In this document: in pieces, positions 40,838 through 49,688 of the stretch
Position numbering within the stretch: the first letter of the stretch is position 1
How the letters are laid out: every line of letters begins with the position of its first letter
Source of the DNA: an uncultured Desulfovibrio sp.
GTDB lineage: Bacteria; Desulfobacterota; Desulfovibrionia; Desulfovibrionales; Desulfovibrionaceae
Direction of reading: 5' to 3'
Length of the DNA: 64,000 nucleotides
Assembly (NCBI GenBank): GCA_913063155.1
Contig: CAJXYU010000003.1
Span: 496,001 to 560,000, forward strand
The notes under the pieces: generated by a model
What the model saw: only the letters and a program-made list of their open reading frames with translations
What the model was told of the DNA's origin: nothing
Database searches by the model: none
Program-made: the position numbers and the translations under genes

Positions 40838-41598
40838 GCATCGGCCTTTGGTTTGAGCAACCCTCTTTTTTTGAGATAGGTCAGAATCTTAAGCCCCTCG
40901 GCGTGATCCGGCTTCAATTGCAGACATTTTGCCAAAGCCTTGCGCACGTCATCGTGATTCCCGCGCTCCAATTCAACGCGGGCAAGATTGTAGAAAAGAT
41001 TCTCGTCATCCTGGGTCAGTTCCAGGGCGCGATTGTAATATTCCACGGACTCGTCGAACAGCTTGTTCTTACGCAGCTGAATGCCGTATTCATTGAACAA
41101 ATGCTTGTGCTCGTCACCAAAGGCGGCATCAATCTCCAACACCCGCTCAAAAACTTCCTGGGCCTTGTCGGTCTCTCCTCGGGCCATGTAACAAATGCCC
41201 ACGCCGAAATTGGCCCGCACATTCTGCTCGTCCAAGGAAAGGGCCTTGTTGTACTCGTATTCGGCGGTGAAGGTCTCGCCCCGCTTGCGGAACTTGTCCC
41301 CGCGGGCCACGGCCTTCTGGATTTCCCGCAACTTCTTCATGACCGCACTGTACCGGGACGGGTCCGGCAGGTAGTCGTTAAGCAGCTTTTCCTTGGAAAT
41401 CCGTTCCTTGGGCCCAAAAGGAACATTATCCGCGTTGAGCCCCTGGATCTCCACCAGGTTGTCCCCCATCTGCCTGGCGTAATAGTATGCCTGCTGCTTG
41501 ACGCGGCGGGCCGTGGTGCCCGCACCGATCTTGACGGTTCTTTCTATGGAGAAGACGCCTTCAATCTGCTCTTCGGCGCCGTTTTCGTGTTCGGTCAT
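40834..41598 (-). CDS. Tetratricopeptide-repeat protein
   Basis: A 254-residue protein. Residues 1-90 are unusual: 'GVFSIERTVKIGAGTTARRVKQQAYYYARQMGDN' and 'NADNVPFGPKERISKEKLLNDYLPDP'. Residues 95-245 carry about four TPR units ('AEYEYNKALSLDEQNVRANFGVGICYMARGETDKAQEVFERVLEID' and so on). The protein is cytoplasmic and probably a binding scaffold. SD GGAG fixes 41598. It overlaps cbiA by four bases; a role in B12 synthesis is not implied by its sequence. Confidence 0.82.
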   Translation of the reverse strand: MTEHENGAEEQIEGVFSIERTVKIGAGTTARRVKQQAYYYARQMGDNLVEIQGLNADNVPFGPKERISKEKLLNDYLPDPSRYSAVMKKLREIQKAVARGDKFRKRGETFTAEYEYNKALSLDEQNVRANFGVGICYMARGETDKAQEVFERVLEIDAAFGDEHKHLFNEYGIQLRKNKLFDESVEYYNRALELTQDDENLFYNLARVELERGNHDDVRKALAKCLQLKPDHAEGLKILTYLKKRGLLKPKADA

Positions 41599-41716
41599 CT
41601 TCAACTCCGGAAAGGGATTCACTCACAATGCCCACCGAGCATATACCGGATGAAGGTGGATGAGAAGCGCCCAGATACCCATAACGGCGGGACGAAAATC
41701 CTCGACCGCCGGTCGG

Positions 41717-44308
41717 TCACCCCCCCACAGCGGCGTTGCCGGCCTGTTCCAGTATACACTCGACCTCGGCCGCCAACATGGGCTTGTGAAACAGGAACCC
41801 CTGGACGTAGCTGCAACCGGCCTTTTCAAGAAAACTAAGCTGGGCGTCACTCTCCACTCCTTCGGCAACGACCTTGAGATCCATGCTGTGCCCAAGATTG
41901 AAGATGGTGGAAACGATGGCCCGACTGTCCCTGTCGTCCTGTACTCGGGCGACAAAGGTACGGTCCACTTTGACCACATCGATGGGGAACTTCTGAAGGT
42001 AGGAAAAAGAGGAGTAGCCCGTGCCGAAATCGTCGATACAGATGTTCACTCCCAGGGCCTTGAGTTGCAGGAGCAACTCCTCTGCCATCGCCGGATGGGA
42101 CACCAAAGCGCTTTCGGTCAATTCTATTGTCAGGCAATCGGGCCTGATTCCCGTGGTCTCGATGAGGTCCCCCACCTGACGCAACAGCTGGGTCCGTCCG
42201 AAATGCTTGCCCGAAATGTTGAAATTCAAGGTCAGGGGCGGACCGCTGTCGGCATCGGATCTTCTTTGCCATCTGAGCATGTTGCGGCAGGCCTCTTCCA
42301 TGACCCGGTAGTCTATGGCGTGAATGAGCCCGGTGTCCTCGGCCACGGGGATGAAATCCCCGGGACTGACCAACCCGTGCTCGGGGTGTTCCCAACGCAC
42401 CAAGGCCTCGAACCCGGCGATGCGGCGGGTACCCAGGTGCACGATGGGCTGATAGGCCACGGTCAGTTCCCGCTGGTCGATGGCCCGTCTGAGGTCGTTT
42501 TCCATCTCCATAAGCTGCAGCGCCTGATCATGCATCCTCTGGTTGAAGACCTTGAAACGCGACTTGCCCTGCTCCTTGGCCCTGTACATGGCCGTATCCG
42601 CATCACGCATGAGTGCCTCGGGCCGCTCATATCCATGGGTGTGAAGCACGATGCCGATGCTGGCCGAGGAAAACACTTCGTTGCCCCGGAGATTGAAAGG
42701 TTGGCGAATACCGGCCAGAATACGCTTGGCGACCCGGATCGCATCCCGGGAAGCCGCGACCTCCTCCAGCAGGATGGCGAACTCATCCCCGCCGAAACGA
42801 GCTACGGTATCCATGGACCGGGCGCAGTTCCTGAGCACCTTGGCCACGGCCTTGAGCAATTCGTCGCCTATGTCATGCCCCAGACTGTCGTTGATGACCT
42901 TGAACCGGTCGAGATCGAGATAGAGCACGGCGAACTTGTAGTCGCGGCGTTTTCCCCGTTCAATGGCCATCCTCAGATGGTCATGGAAAAGGGAACGGTT
43001 GGGCAAATTCGTCAGGGAGTCGTGGAAGGCCTGACGCCGGAGTTGATTCTCGGCTTTTTTGCGCAAGGTCACGTCCTCGACAGTCCCTTCGTAGTACAGG
43101 ATATTTCCGTCGGGATCGTCCACCCGCCGGGCGCTTTCGGAAACCCAGATCAACTTGCCGTCCTTGCGGCGCACACGTGATTCGTAACTCTTGACCTCGC
43201 CCCGGGTCTTCAACCGTTCCAAGAAATCGTTGCGGTTCTCTCTGTCGGTGTAAAGCTGGGTCCGGCTGTCGTAAATGGACCCCATGAGCTCGTCCGGAGT
43301 GGGGAACCCGAACAACTTCGCCAGGGCCGGGTTGGCGCTGAGATACCGTCCTCCGGGCGACATCTGATAGATGCCCTCCACCGCATTCTCGAAAATGGTC
43401 CGGTATTTCCGCTCGGCCTTACGCAGGGCCTCGCCTATGACTTGGCGCTCGGCGATTTCGATTTTGAGCTGCGAGTTGGCCTGAAGCAATGCCTCCGTTC
43501 GTTCCTCGATCTTGAGTTCAAGCTCATCCCTGACTTCCCGCAACTGGAGTGTTTTGTCGTACACCCGTTCCTCCAGAGTGAGAACCTGCTCCGAGATCTC
43601 GACAGCCATGCCCCGCATGGCCCTGCCCAGATCGCCTATCTCGTCGTCTGCGGTTATTTCCAGGTCGTGGGAAAAATCATGCCTGGCCACACGCCCGGCG
43701 TACTCGTTGAGCACGTCCAGCGGTCTGGAAAGATTGCGAAAAAATACATAGGCCATGAAAATCGCGGCAATGAAGACGGCCAGGGTGATGCCTGACTGCT
43801 GCACCAGGGTGGAGGTGATCTCCTCCCGGATGGGGGTCTTGTCCATACCGATGTGCACCATGCCCGCCGGACCGGCGAGGATGCGCTTGGATACATGCAG
43901 AACACGCCGGTCGATCCCGAGAGACAAATCACGAACCACAAGTCCTGAATTGTGTTCATTCCAGGCCACCCGCACCAAATCGGAAATCGGAACCGGGATC
44001 GCCGGGGTAAAGGTGTGGGCAATGACCCGGCCGTCTCTGTCGCTGACCAGGACATAAGCAACGCCGTCTATGTCCAGATAGCGGTCGATGCGTTCCTGTA
44101 GGGCTGCGGCTTCCCGGTCGAGAATGAAGCCGATGTCCGACTGGGCCATGCTGGTCGCCAAAGCGACGGCCTTGCTTTCGTATTCATCCGTAAGCTTGCG
44201 GTCCAATACGCGACTGGAAGAAAACCCCATGGCCATGGCCATGATGCCGAAGACAGCGACCATGAAAACCAAGGGTTTATGGAACAGCCGGGGGATACGG
44301 ATCTGCAT
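41717..44308 (-). CDS. Membrane GGDEF-EAL protein with HAMP and PAS domains
   Basis: An 863-residue c-di-GMP enzyme. Order: membrane helix (about 12-32), periplasmic sensor region (35-170), second helix (about 173-192), HAMP (to about 250), coiled coil, PAS (about 300-415), GGDEF and EAL. The GGDEF signature (506-510) is intact, with an RSMD inhibitory I-site five residues before it (497-500). The EAL signature FEALVRW (633-639) and IDDFGTG are also intact. Both synthesis and breakdown of c-di-GMP are therefore possible. The start at 44308 has GGTGG upstream. Confidence 0.93.
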   Translation of the reverse strand: MQIRIPRLFHKPLVFMVAVFGIMAMAMGFSSSRVLDRKLTDEYESKAVALATSMAQSDIGFILDREAAALQERIDRYLDIDGVAYVLVSDRDGRVIAHTFTPAIPVPISDLVRVAWNEHNSGLVVRDLSLGIDRRVLHVSKRILAGPAGMVHIGMDKTPIREEITSTLVQQSGITLAVFIAAIFMAYVFFRNLSRPLDVLNEYAGRVARHDFSHDLEITADDEIGDLGRAMRGMAVEISEQVLTLEERVYDKTLQLREVRDELELKIEERTEALLQANSQLKIEIAERQVIGEALRKAERKYRTIFENAVEGIYQMSPGGRYLSANPALAKLFGFPTPDELMGSIYDSRTQLYTDRENRNDFLERLKTRGEVKSYESRVRRKDGKLIWVSESARRVDDPDGNILYYEGTVEDVTLRKKAENQLRRQAFHDSLTNLPNRSLFHDHLRMAIERGKRRDYKFAVLYLDLDRFKVINDSLGHDIGDELLKAVAKVLRNCARSMDTVARFGGDEFAILLEEVAASRDAIRVAKRILAGIRQPFNLRGNEVFSSASIGIVLHTHGYERPEALMRDADTAMYRAKEQGKSRFKVFNQRMHDQALQLMEMENDLRRAIDQRELTVAYQPIVHLGTRRIAGFEALVRWEHPEHGLVSPGDFIPVAEDTGLIHAIDYRVMEEACRNMLRWQRRSDADSGPPLTLNFNISGKHFGRTQLLRQVGDLIETTGIRPDCLTIELTESALVSHPAMAEELLLQLKALGVNICIDDFGTGYSSFSYLQKFPIDVVKVDRTFVARVQDDRDSRAIVSTIFNLGHSMDLKVVAEGVESDAQLSFLEKAGCSYVQGFLFHKPMLAAEVECILEQAGNAAVGG

Positions 44309-44746
44309 TTGCGCCACCTTTCCACAATCCTGATGCCTTCATACCGTTCGTCTTCCGGCATGACGCACATGGATGCACAACACCGGTCCCGTCCCATGCC
44401 GAAACGCATGAGCGCCCACCCAAAGTGGAATAAATGGCATGGAAGGCCAATTTGTCACAGGAGGCTTCTCGCAGGGCCGCACGCCGGCCAGGAAAAGGAC
44501 GTGAAAAAAAGTCGTCGCTCCCGAATGAGTGCAGTCGGGAATATTACGGGCGCGGTCGGACTTCAGCCCAAAAGTACGACAAGCACCACCATCGCCAAAC
44601 CGGCCCCTCTCCACTTGAGACACTCTCCCTTATGATCCGGAATATGTGCCATCACTACACAAAAAAATCAACTACTCGAACAAAATATAACCGAATCGTA
44701 GCAAGATGCGGGAAGGGACGGAGGCGACGTACAGCTGGGGGGGCAA
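44309..44746. other. Intergenic region of about 440 bases
   Basis: This lies between the trmJ 3' end (44747) and the start of the GGDEF-EAL gene (44308). Short open frames on both strands have no similarity or SD that I can support. The part next to trmJ is AT-rich. I see no clear terminator or operator. Confidence 0.6.
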
Positions 44747-45481
44747 CTATTTGTTTTTTCCTGCGAGCCAGCGAATCTGACGACAAATGCCCATGAGCAG
44801 ATTGAACTCGTTGCGCCGCAGGTTCACCTTGGCCATGAAACGACGCACCGGCATCATCCAGTAGTCGGTGTTCTCGTCCCGCAGATAGTCGATATCCAGC
44901 AGGGCCTCACGGATGTTGCCGAAAAGCACTTCCTGCTCTTCCATGGTGATGAGCCGCTCCTCGGGCGGCCCCGCAGGCTTGAAGGGAGTGTCCAAGGCGT
45001 GTTTGAGACATTCGTAAAGCAGCACCAGCACGGCCTGGGAAAGGTTGAGGGAAGTGTTCTCCCGATGCGTCGGGATAGTCACCAGCCCGGTGCAGAGTTG
45101 AGTCTCGTCATTGGTCAGCCCTCGGTCTTCGGGACCAAAGACGATGGCCACCCGGCCGCCCATGCGCATTTTCTCATCCGCCACCTTGGCCATGGTGGCC
45201 GGGGTCATGATTCCCTTGCGCCATCCGCCGGTACGGGCCGTCGTGCCGTAGACCGCGTTGAACCCTTCGATGGCTTCCTCAAGAGTGTCCACGATGCGGG
45301 CTCTCTCCAGAATATGCCTGGCGTGCACCGTGGCCAGGGGCAGGGCCTTGTCCATGTCGAACATCTGCGGGGCAACGAGAATCAAGTTCTCGCAGCCCAT
45401 GTTCAGACAGGCGCGGGCCGTGGAGCCGATGTTTTCCGGGTATTTGGGACTGAACAGAATGATGGCGAGATTCTCAAGCAT
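44747..45481 (-). CDS. trmJ: TrmH/SpoU-family RNA 2'-O-methyltransferase, TrmJ type
   Basis: A 244-residue SPOUT methyltransferase. 'IILFSPKYPENIGSTARACLNMGCENLILVAP' (about 6-37) and 'RVAIVFGPEDRGLTNDE' (about 109-125) and 'IPTHRENTSLNLSQAVLVLLYE' (about 134-155) are the three motifs of the knotted fold. It fits group 1 members such as TrmJ, which methylate nucleotide 32 of some tRNAs; the exact target is inferred. The start at 45481 has GAGGAACGACCC before it. Confidence 0.88.
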   Translation of the reverse strand: MLENLAIILFSPKYPENIGSTARACLNMGCENLILVAPQMFDMDKALPLATVHARHILERARIVDTLEEAIEGFNAVYGTTARTGGWRKGIMTPATMAKVADEKMRMGGRVAIVFGPEDRGLTNDETQLCTGLVTIPTHRENTSLNLSQAVLVLLYECLKHALDTPFKPAGPPEERLITMEEQEVLFGNIREALLDIDYLRDENTDYWMMPVRRFMAKVNLRRNEFNLLMGICRQIRWLAGKNK

Positions 45482-45501
45482 GGGTCGTTCCTCATGAAAA
45501 A

Positions 45502-45523
45502 GGCCGTCCGAATATGGACGACC
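45502..45523 (-). terminator. Terminator after the solute-binding protein gene
   Basis: An 8-bp stem with one G-T pair (45502-45509 with 45516-45523) followed on the minus strand by five T residues. It sits immediately upstream of the trmJ SD. Confidence 0.75.
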
Positions 45524-45559
45524 GGCTTTTAGCACAAGTCCCCGGAATGTCAAATGAGT

Positions 45560-46327
45560 CTACCTGATGTATTCTCCTCGCCTGGATTCAAGCACGAACT
45601 TGTCGAACATGCCGTTCTCCTTGAGTTTGTAAAGGCCACGGTTGAACACCTCTATGAAGTGCTCCCCTTTTTCAATCTCTTTGGAAATCATGAGATACAA
45701 AGGCGCCCCCGGGGTCAGAAACTTCGGGTGGTGTGCGATAAGGTCGCCCCCGGTCGGGCCGAACTTTGTACGCAGCAGGTAGTAACCGACTTCGATGTTA
45801 CAGGGGAAAGCGTCGATACGGCCCATGAGCAGCTTGTTGAAATTGAGTTCGTCCGTGGACGCCGACTGAATCCGAAGATCGCCCTCCCGGACGCGCTCGT
45901 CGAACTCCTCGCCGTATGTGTAACCAAGGGTCACGCCGATGGCGTAACGGGCAAGGTCATCGTAGCTCTTCCAGTGGAAATCATTTTCTATGAAATAGAA
46001 GAAAACCTGCCTGGAGGTGTAAAGCTGGTCGCTGAACAGAAAATGCTCGGCACGCTCATCGGTTTTCTGCCAAGCCAAAGTGCCGTCCCACTCCCCGCTC
46101 CTGGCAAGGTCGTAAGCCCGCCTCCAAGGGAAGAAGCCGTACTCCACATCCACCCCTTCCATGGCGAAGGCCTCGAATACGATCCTGGAAAGCACGCCGT
46201 AGTGTTTGAGAGTCTTGGACTGATAAGGAGCGAACTCGCCGTTGGTCAGACGGATGGTCTCCCTCGCCTGCGCCGGGTAAACCACCGGCAGCGTCAGAAA
46301 AAGAATCATGAAGAGACGTCCAAACAT
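45560..46327 (-). CDS. Periplasmic solute-binding protein, family 3
   Basis: A 255-residue protein with a signal peptide (MFGRLFMILFLTLPVVYPAQA, cleavage near residue 21) and the SBP_bac_3 features 'RLTNGEFAPYQSKTLKHYGVLSRIVFEAFAMEGVDVEYGFFPW'. 'PWRRAYDLARSGEWDG' is typical of the orphan subgroup also seen at 8924. No transporter genes are adjacent. SD GAGG is seven bases upstream. It lies between the ech operon end and trmJ, with its own terminator. Confidence 0.86.
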   Translation of the reverse strand: MFGRLFMILFLTLPVVYPAQARETIRLTNGEFAPYQSKTLKHYGVLSRIVFEAFAMEGVDVEYGFFPWRRAYDLARSGEWDGTLAWQKTDERAEHFLFSDQLYTSRQVFFYFIENDFHWKSYDDLARYAIGVTLGYTYGEEFDERVREGDLRIQSASTDELNFNKLLMGRIDAFPCNIEVGYYLLRTKFGPTGGDLIAHHPKFLTPGAPLYLMISKEIEKGEHFIEVFNRGLYKLKENGMFDKFVLESRRGEYIR

Positions 46328-46442
46328 GCACAGCCTCACTCTGAAGGAAAAAACAACCACACAATCACAAATAACGGTCCCACGAATCACCGGGTATTAT
46401 TAATTCCGTCGCCCGCTCCCTCTTCGTAACGGTTCCCAACGT

Positions 46443-46468
46443 AAAAGCCCCGCTTTCGCGGGGCTTTT
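46443..46468 (-). terminator. Terminator at the end of the ech operon
   Basis: A perfect 11-bp stem AAAAGCCCCGC / GCGGGGCTTTT (46443-46453 with 46458-46468, loop TTTC), with T residues at both ends. Confidence 0.92.
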
Positions 46469-46472
46469 CTCA

Positions 46473-46907
46473 TCAATCTTCCTTGGGAGCCTCTTCAGGC
46501 TCAGCCTTGGCCTTCTTCCCGGCCTCTTCCTTTGCGGGAGCGGCTTTGGCCTTTTTCTTGACCTTGGGCTTTGGCGGTTCGCCCTGCATGGAGATGGTCT
46601 CCCGCTCCACGGACGGCGGGCGGTGCTCGGCATGGAAGTGCAGACACTTGGCCGGGCAACTGTCCGCACAGATGCCGCAGAAAACGCAGGTGAACGGGTC
46701 GCAGACCCAGGTTCCTGCCGTTTTGTCCACCGTGATGCATTGGGTGGGACACTTGCGGGAACACATACCACAGAAGATGCAGTTGTCGATGTCGTTGTAC
46801 AGCTCGCCGCGCACGCCGCTGAATTGCTCGCGCTTCACGAACGGGTACTTGCGTGTGGCGGGCTTGGCGGCCAGATTCTTGAGTATGTTTGGTGTAAACG
46901 TCAGCAT
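46473..46907 (-). CDS. echF: Ech hydrogenase subunit F, two [4Fe-4S] ferredoxin-like
   Basis: A 144-residue protein with two CxxCxxCxxxCP clusters: C43/46/49/53 and C74/77/80/84. It is related to NuoI and passes electrons from ferredoxin to EchC. The conserved part ends near 108; after that comes a tail (109-144) made almost only of Lys, Ala, Glu and Pro. SD GGGAGG precedes the start. It is the last gene of the ech operon. Confidence 0.94.
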   Translation of the reverse strand: MLTFTPNILKNLAAKPATRKYPFVKREQFSGVRGELYNDIDNCIFCGMCSRKCPTQCITVDKTAGTWVCDPFTCVFCGICADSCPAKCLHFHAEHRPPSVERETISMQGEPPKPKVKKKAKAAPAKEEAGKKAKAEPEEAPKED

Positions 46908-46918
46908 AGCTCGCCTCC

Positions 46919-47998
46919 CTAACGTTCCGTGCAGCTGATGCACGGGTCGATGGACAGGACAATGACCGGCACGTCGGCCAGTTCGCACTCGGGCACCATG
47001 GTCAGAAGCGGCGGAATGTTGGCGAATGTCGGCGTGCGGATACGAACGCGATCCAGGAACTTGCTTCCGTTCCCCTTCACGTAATACAGGCACTCGCCTC
47101 GCGGCTGCTCCACACGCATGACCACTTCCCCTTCCGGATTACCCTTGACCTTGGCGGCCAGATCCCCTTCGGGAAGTGCCGCAGCGGCCTGGCGCACCAG
47201 GTCGATGGAACGGTAGACCTCGTGAAAGCGGACCCAGGAGCGGGCGTAGCTGTCGCCGTCCGGATGGACCACCGGTTCGAAGTCCAGATGCTTGTAAGCG
47301 CCGTAGCCGAGCATGCGGGCATCGCTCTTGAGACCCGAGCCGCGCCCCGTGGGACCGACAGCACCCAGTTCATACGCTTGATCGTAGGTCATGACACCGG
47401 CCCCCACGGTACGGGATTTCACCGTATAGTCATTGAGGATGGTGTTTTCCATGGCCTTGACTTCTTTCTCCACGATTTCCAGTTCGTCGAGAATCCAACG
47501 AAGCTGTTCCTGGGAAAGGTCGGCGCGGACGCCACCAATGACGTTCACCGAGACGATGACGCGGTTTCCTGCGGTGGCCTCGTTGATATCCATGATGCGC
47601 TCGCGCACCTTCCAGAACTGCATGAACAAGGCCTCGAAACCGAAGGCGTCGGCAAACAGCCCCAGCCAGAGAAGGTGGCTGTGCATGCGGTGCAGTTCGG
47701 ACCAGATCACCCGCAGGAACTGGGCGCGCTCGGGCACCTCAATCTTCATCAGTTCCTCGATGGACTGGGAATAGCAAACCGCATGAATCATGGAGCAGAT
47801 GCCGCAGACACGTTCGCAGACGTTGATCATCTGGTGGTAATCCCGCTTGGTGGCCAACATTTCCAGGCCGCGGTGCACGTATCCCAGGGCGGGTACGGCT
47901 TCCTTGACGATCTCGTCCTCCACCACCAACTTGAGATGGATCGGCTCCGGCAGAACAGGGTGCTGCGGGCCGAAGGGAATGACTGTTCTATTGGACAT
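46919..47998 (-). CDS. echE: Ech hydrogenase large subunit EchE ([NiFe] site)
   Basis: A 359-residue catalytic subunit. The nickel ligands are present as C65 and C68 ('VCERVCGICSM') and C353 and C356 ('DPCISCTER'), which separates it from complex I NuoD, where these are lost. The protein ends three residues after C356, so there is no C-terminal extension to be cleaved. It reduces protons with ferredoxin electrons, or the reverse, with ion pumping by EchA/B. It starts 9 bases after echD. Confidence 0.96.
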   Translation of the reverse strand: MSNRTVIPFGPQHPVLPEPIHLKLVVEDEIVKEAVPALGYVHRGLEMLATKRDYHQMINVCERVCGICSMIHAVCYSQSIEELMKIEVPERAQFLRVIWSELHRMHSHLLWLGLFADAFGFEALFMQFWKVRERIMDINEATAGNRVIVSVNVIGGVRADLSQEQLRWILDELEIVEKEVKAMENTILNDYTVKSRTVGAGVMTYDQAYELGAVGPTGRGSGLKSDARMLGYGAYKHLDFEPVVHPDGDSYARSWVRFHEVYRSIDLVRQAAAALPEGDLAAKVKGNPEGEVVMRVEQPRGECLYYVKGNGSKFLDRVRIRTPTFANIPPLLTMVPECELADVPVIVLSIDPCISCTER

Positions 47999-48007
47999 GC
48001 TCGCTCC

Positions 48008-48379
48008 TTATGCCTTCTTGTCCACGATCTTGACGTTGTTCACCAAAGGAACGGTCTCAACGCTGGGATCGAGGTACAGGGTACCGTTGTAGTCGAGCAC
48101 CAGGCCCTCGAACTCGAGGCCGGCCAGGTCGCGCAACTCGTTTTCGGCCAAAAGGGCGGCAAAGTAGACGCCGGAGACGCTGGGCGCCTTCTCCCCTGTC
48201 GGGAGATTGAAGCGCAGGTGCGCCAGTTCCAGATCCTTGTCGAAATGGTACAGAATGTCCGTGGTGCCGTCTTCGAGTCCCACGGAGGACATGGTCACGA
48301 ACCTGTACCCTTCGTTCTTCTTACGCATGACCTCGCTGACGAGGCTTTCCGCAGTGACGGGATGTTCGTTTGGAATCAT
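48008..48379 (-). CDS. echD: Ech hydrogenase subunit D
   Basis: A 123-residue protein related to NuoC (30-kDa subunit): 'GYRFVTMSSVGLEDGTTDILYHFDKDLELAHLRFNLPTGEKAPSVSGVYFAALLAENELRDLAGLEFEGL'. It has no cofactor-binding residues and supports the connection between the hydrophilic subunits. It lies 18 bases after echC and 9 bases before echE, in operon order. Confidence 0.9.
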   Translation of the reverse strand: MIPNEHPVTAESLVSEVMRKKNEGYRFVTMSSVGLEDGTTDILYHFDKDLELAHLRFNLPTGEKAPSVSGVYFAALLAENELRDLAGLEFEGLVLDYNGTLYLDPSVETVPLVNNVKIVDKKA

Positions 48380-48397
48380 GAATCAATCCTTGACGGG

Positions 48398-48835
48398 CTA
48401 GCCCGCTTGCTTCTGTTCAAACTTGGCCAGGGCCTGAACCACACCATCAATGATGGCCTCAGGCTTGGCCGGGCACCCCGGAACATAAACATCCACGGGG
48501 ATGACCTTGTCCACGCCGCCCACCACATTGTAGCAGTCGCGGAACACGCCGCCGGACAGGCCGCAGGCGCCAATGGCGATGACGGCCTTGGGGTCGGGCA
48601 TCTGGTCGTAGATGTTCTTGAGCACGGCTTTGTTGCGGTGGTTGACCGTCCCGGTCACCAGCAGCACGTCGGCGTGCTTGGGATTGCCCACGTTGATGAT
48701 GCCGAAGCGCTCCACGTCGTAAAGCGGCGTCAGGCAGGCCAGGGTTTCGATGTCGCAGCCATTGCAGCTTCCGCAGTCGAAATGCATGATCCACGGAGAC
48801 TTGGCGCGTGATTTTTTGATGAGTTTCTTGAACAT
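48398..48835 (-). CDS. echC: Ech hydrogenase small subunit EchC ([4Fe-4S])
   Basis: A 145-residue NuoB-like subunit. The proximal [4Fe-4S] ligands are C24 and C27 ('CGSCNGCDIE', with an extra C21), C91 ('AIGACGLSGG') and C121 ('VPGCPAKPE'). It passes electrons between EchF and the [NiFe] site. It starts four bases after echB. Confidence 0.95.
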   Translation of the reverse strand: MFKKLIKKSRAKSPWIMHFDCGSCNGCDIETLACLTPLYDVERFGIINVGNPKHADVLLVTGTVNHRNKAVLKNIYDQMPDPKAVIAIGACGLSGGVFRDCYNVVGGVDKVIPVDVYVPGCPAKPEAIIDGVVQALAKFEQKQAG

Positions 48836-48839
48836 GAAT

Positions 48840-49688
48840 CTACCCCGCGTGCAGCCAGATGAAGTTGATGAACGTCAGGGCCAGGCCGATGCTCCAGACA
48901 TACTTGAGCATCCAGCGCCAGGTCATGCGGGCCATGGTGTTGTCGATGACCAGCTCCGCAAAGTAGGTAGCTGCCAGCAACACGATCATCCAGAACCAGT
49001 TCGTTGCCCAGAACAGGGAACACACGGCCAGGATGAGTATGGTTTCATACCAGTGGGCCACTTCGATGATGGCCAGAGCCGGGCCCGAATATTCAGTAAG
49101 CACGCCCTTGACGATCTCCTGGTGCGCATGGTGCGAGGTGGAGAAGTCGAAGGGCGACTTGCGCAGTTTGATGGTCAGCGCATAGCTGAGCACGATGAAC
49201 ATGAGCGGCAGCTTTCTGAGTAACGGGGCGTCGTAGGCCATGATGTCGCCCACGTTGAAACTGCCCACTACCAGATAGATGCCCGCGAACACGAGGATCA
49301 GCAACGGCTCGTAGGTCAGGATCTGCACCAGCTCGCGCTGTGCCCCCACCTGACTGTACGGGCTCTTCACGGACAGCGCTCCCATGACCAGGAACACAGC
49401 TCCGGCGGCCTGCACAAAGAAGATGAGCAGCAGGTCGGCCTTGCCGAAAAACAGCCCCACGGACAGGGCCGCGGCGATAAGGTAGATCCAGCAGCACAGG
49501 ACCTGCCAACGGTTGACCATGAGCCGTTCCTTTCCGAACAGCTTGAATACATCATAGAAGGCCTGCAGAATGGGTGGTCCCTGGCGGGACTGCATCCATG
49601 CGGTGACGCGGCGGTCGGTGCCGGCGAGCAGTCCGCCGGCCATGGGAGCGAGAATGATGCCCAGCAGGGCCAAGACGAGTCCTTCCAT
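48840..49688 (-). CDS. echB: Ech hydrogenase membrane subunit B
   Basis: A 282-residue membrane protein, NuoH-like, with about eight helices. 'TAWMQSRQGPPILQAFYDVFKLFGKE' (about 29-54) and 'KLRKSPFDFSTSHHAHQEIVKGVLTEYSGPAL' (about 180-210) are the conserved loops facing the hydrophilic subunits. It takes part in ion translocation. The start overlaps the echA stop by one base (TAATG). Confidence 0.94.
   Translation of the reverse strand: MEGLVLALLGIILAPMAGGLLAGTDRRVTAWMQSRQGPPILQAFYDVFKLFGKERLMVNRWQVLCCWIYLIAAALSVGLFFGKADLLLIFFVQAAGAVFLVMGALSVKSPYSQVGAQRELVQILTYEPLLILVFAGIYLVVGSFNVGDIMAYDAPLLRKLPLMFIVLSYALTIKLRKSPFDFSTSHHAHQEIVKGVLTEYSGPALAIIEVAHWYETILILAVCSLFWATNWFWMIVLLAATYFAELVIDNTMARMTWRWMLKYVWSIGLALTFINFIWLHAG

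Noticed and set aside
44279-44796. Short plus-strand frames between trmJ and the GGDEF-EAL gene
   Set aside because: Composition is basic and Arg/Ser-rich without SD or domain; part is antisense to real genes.
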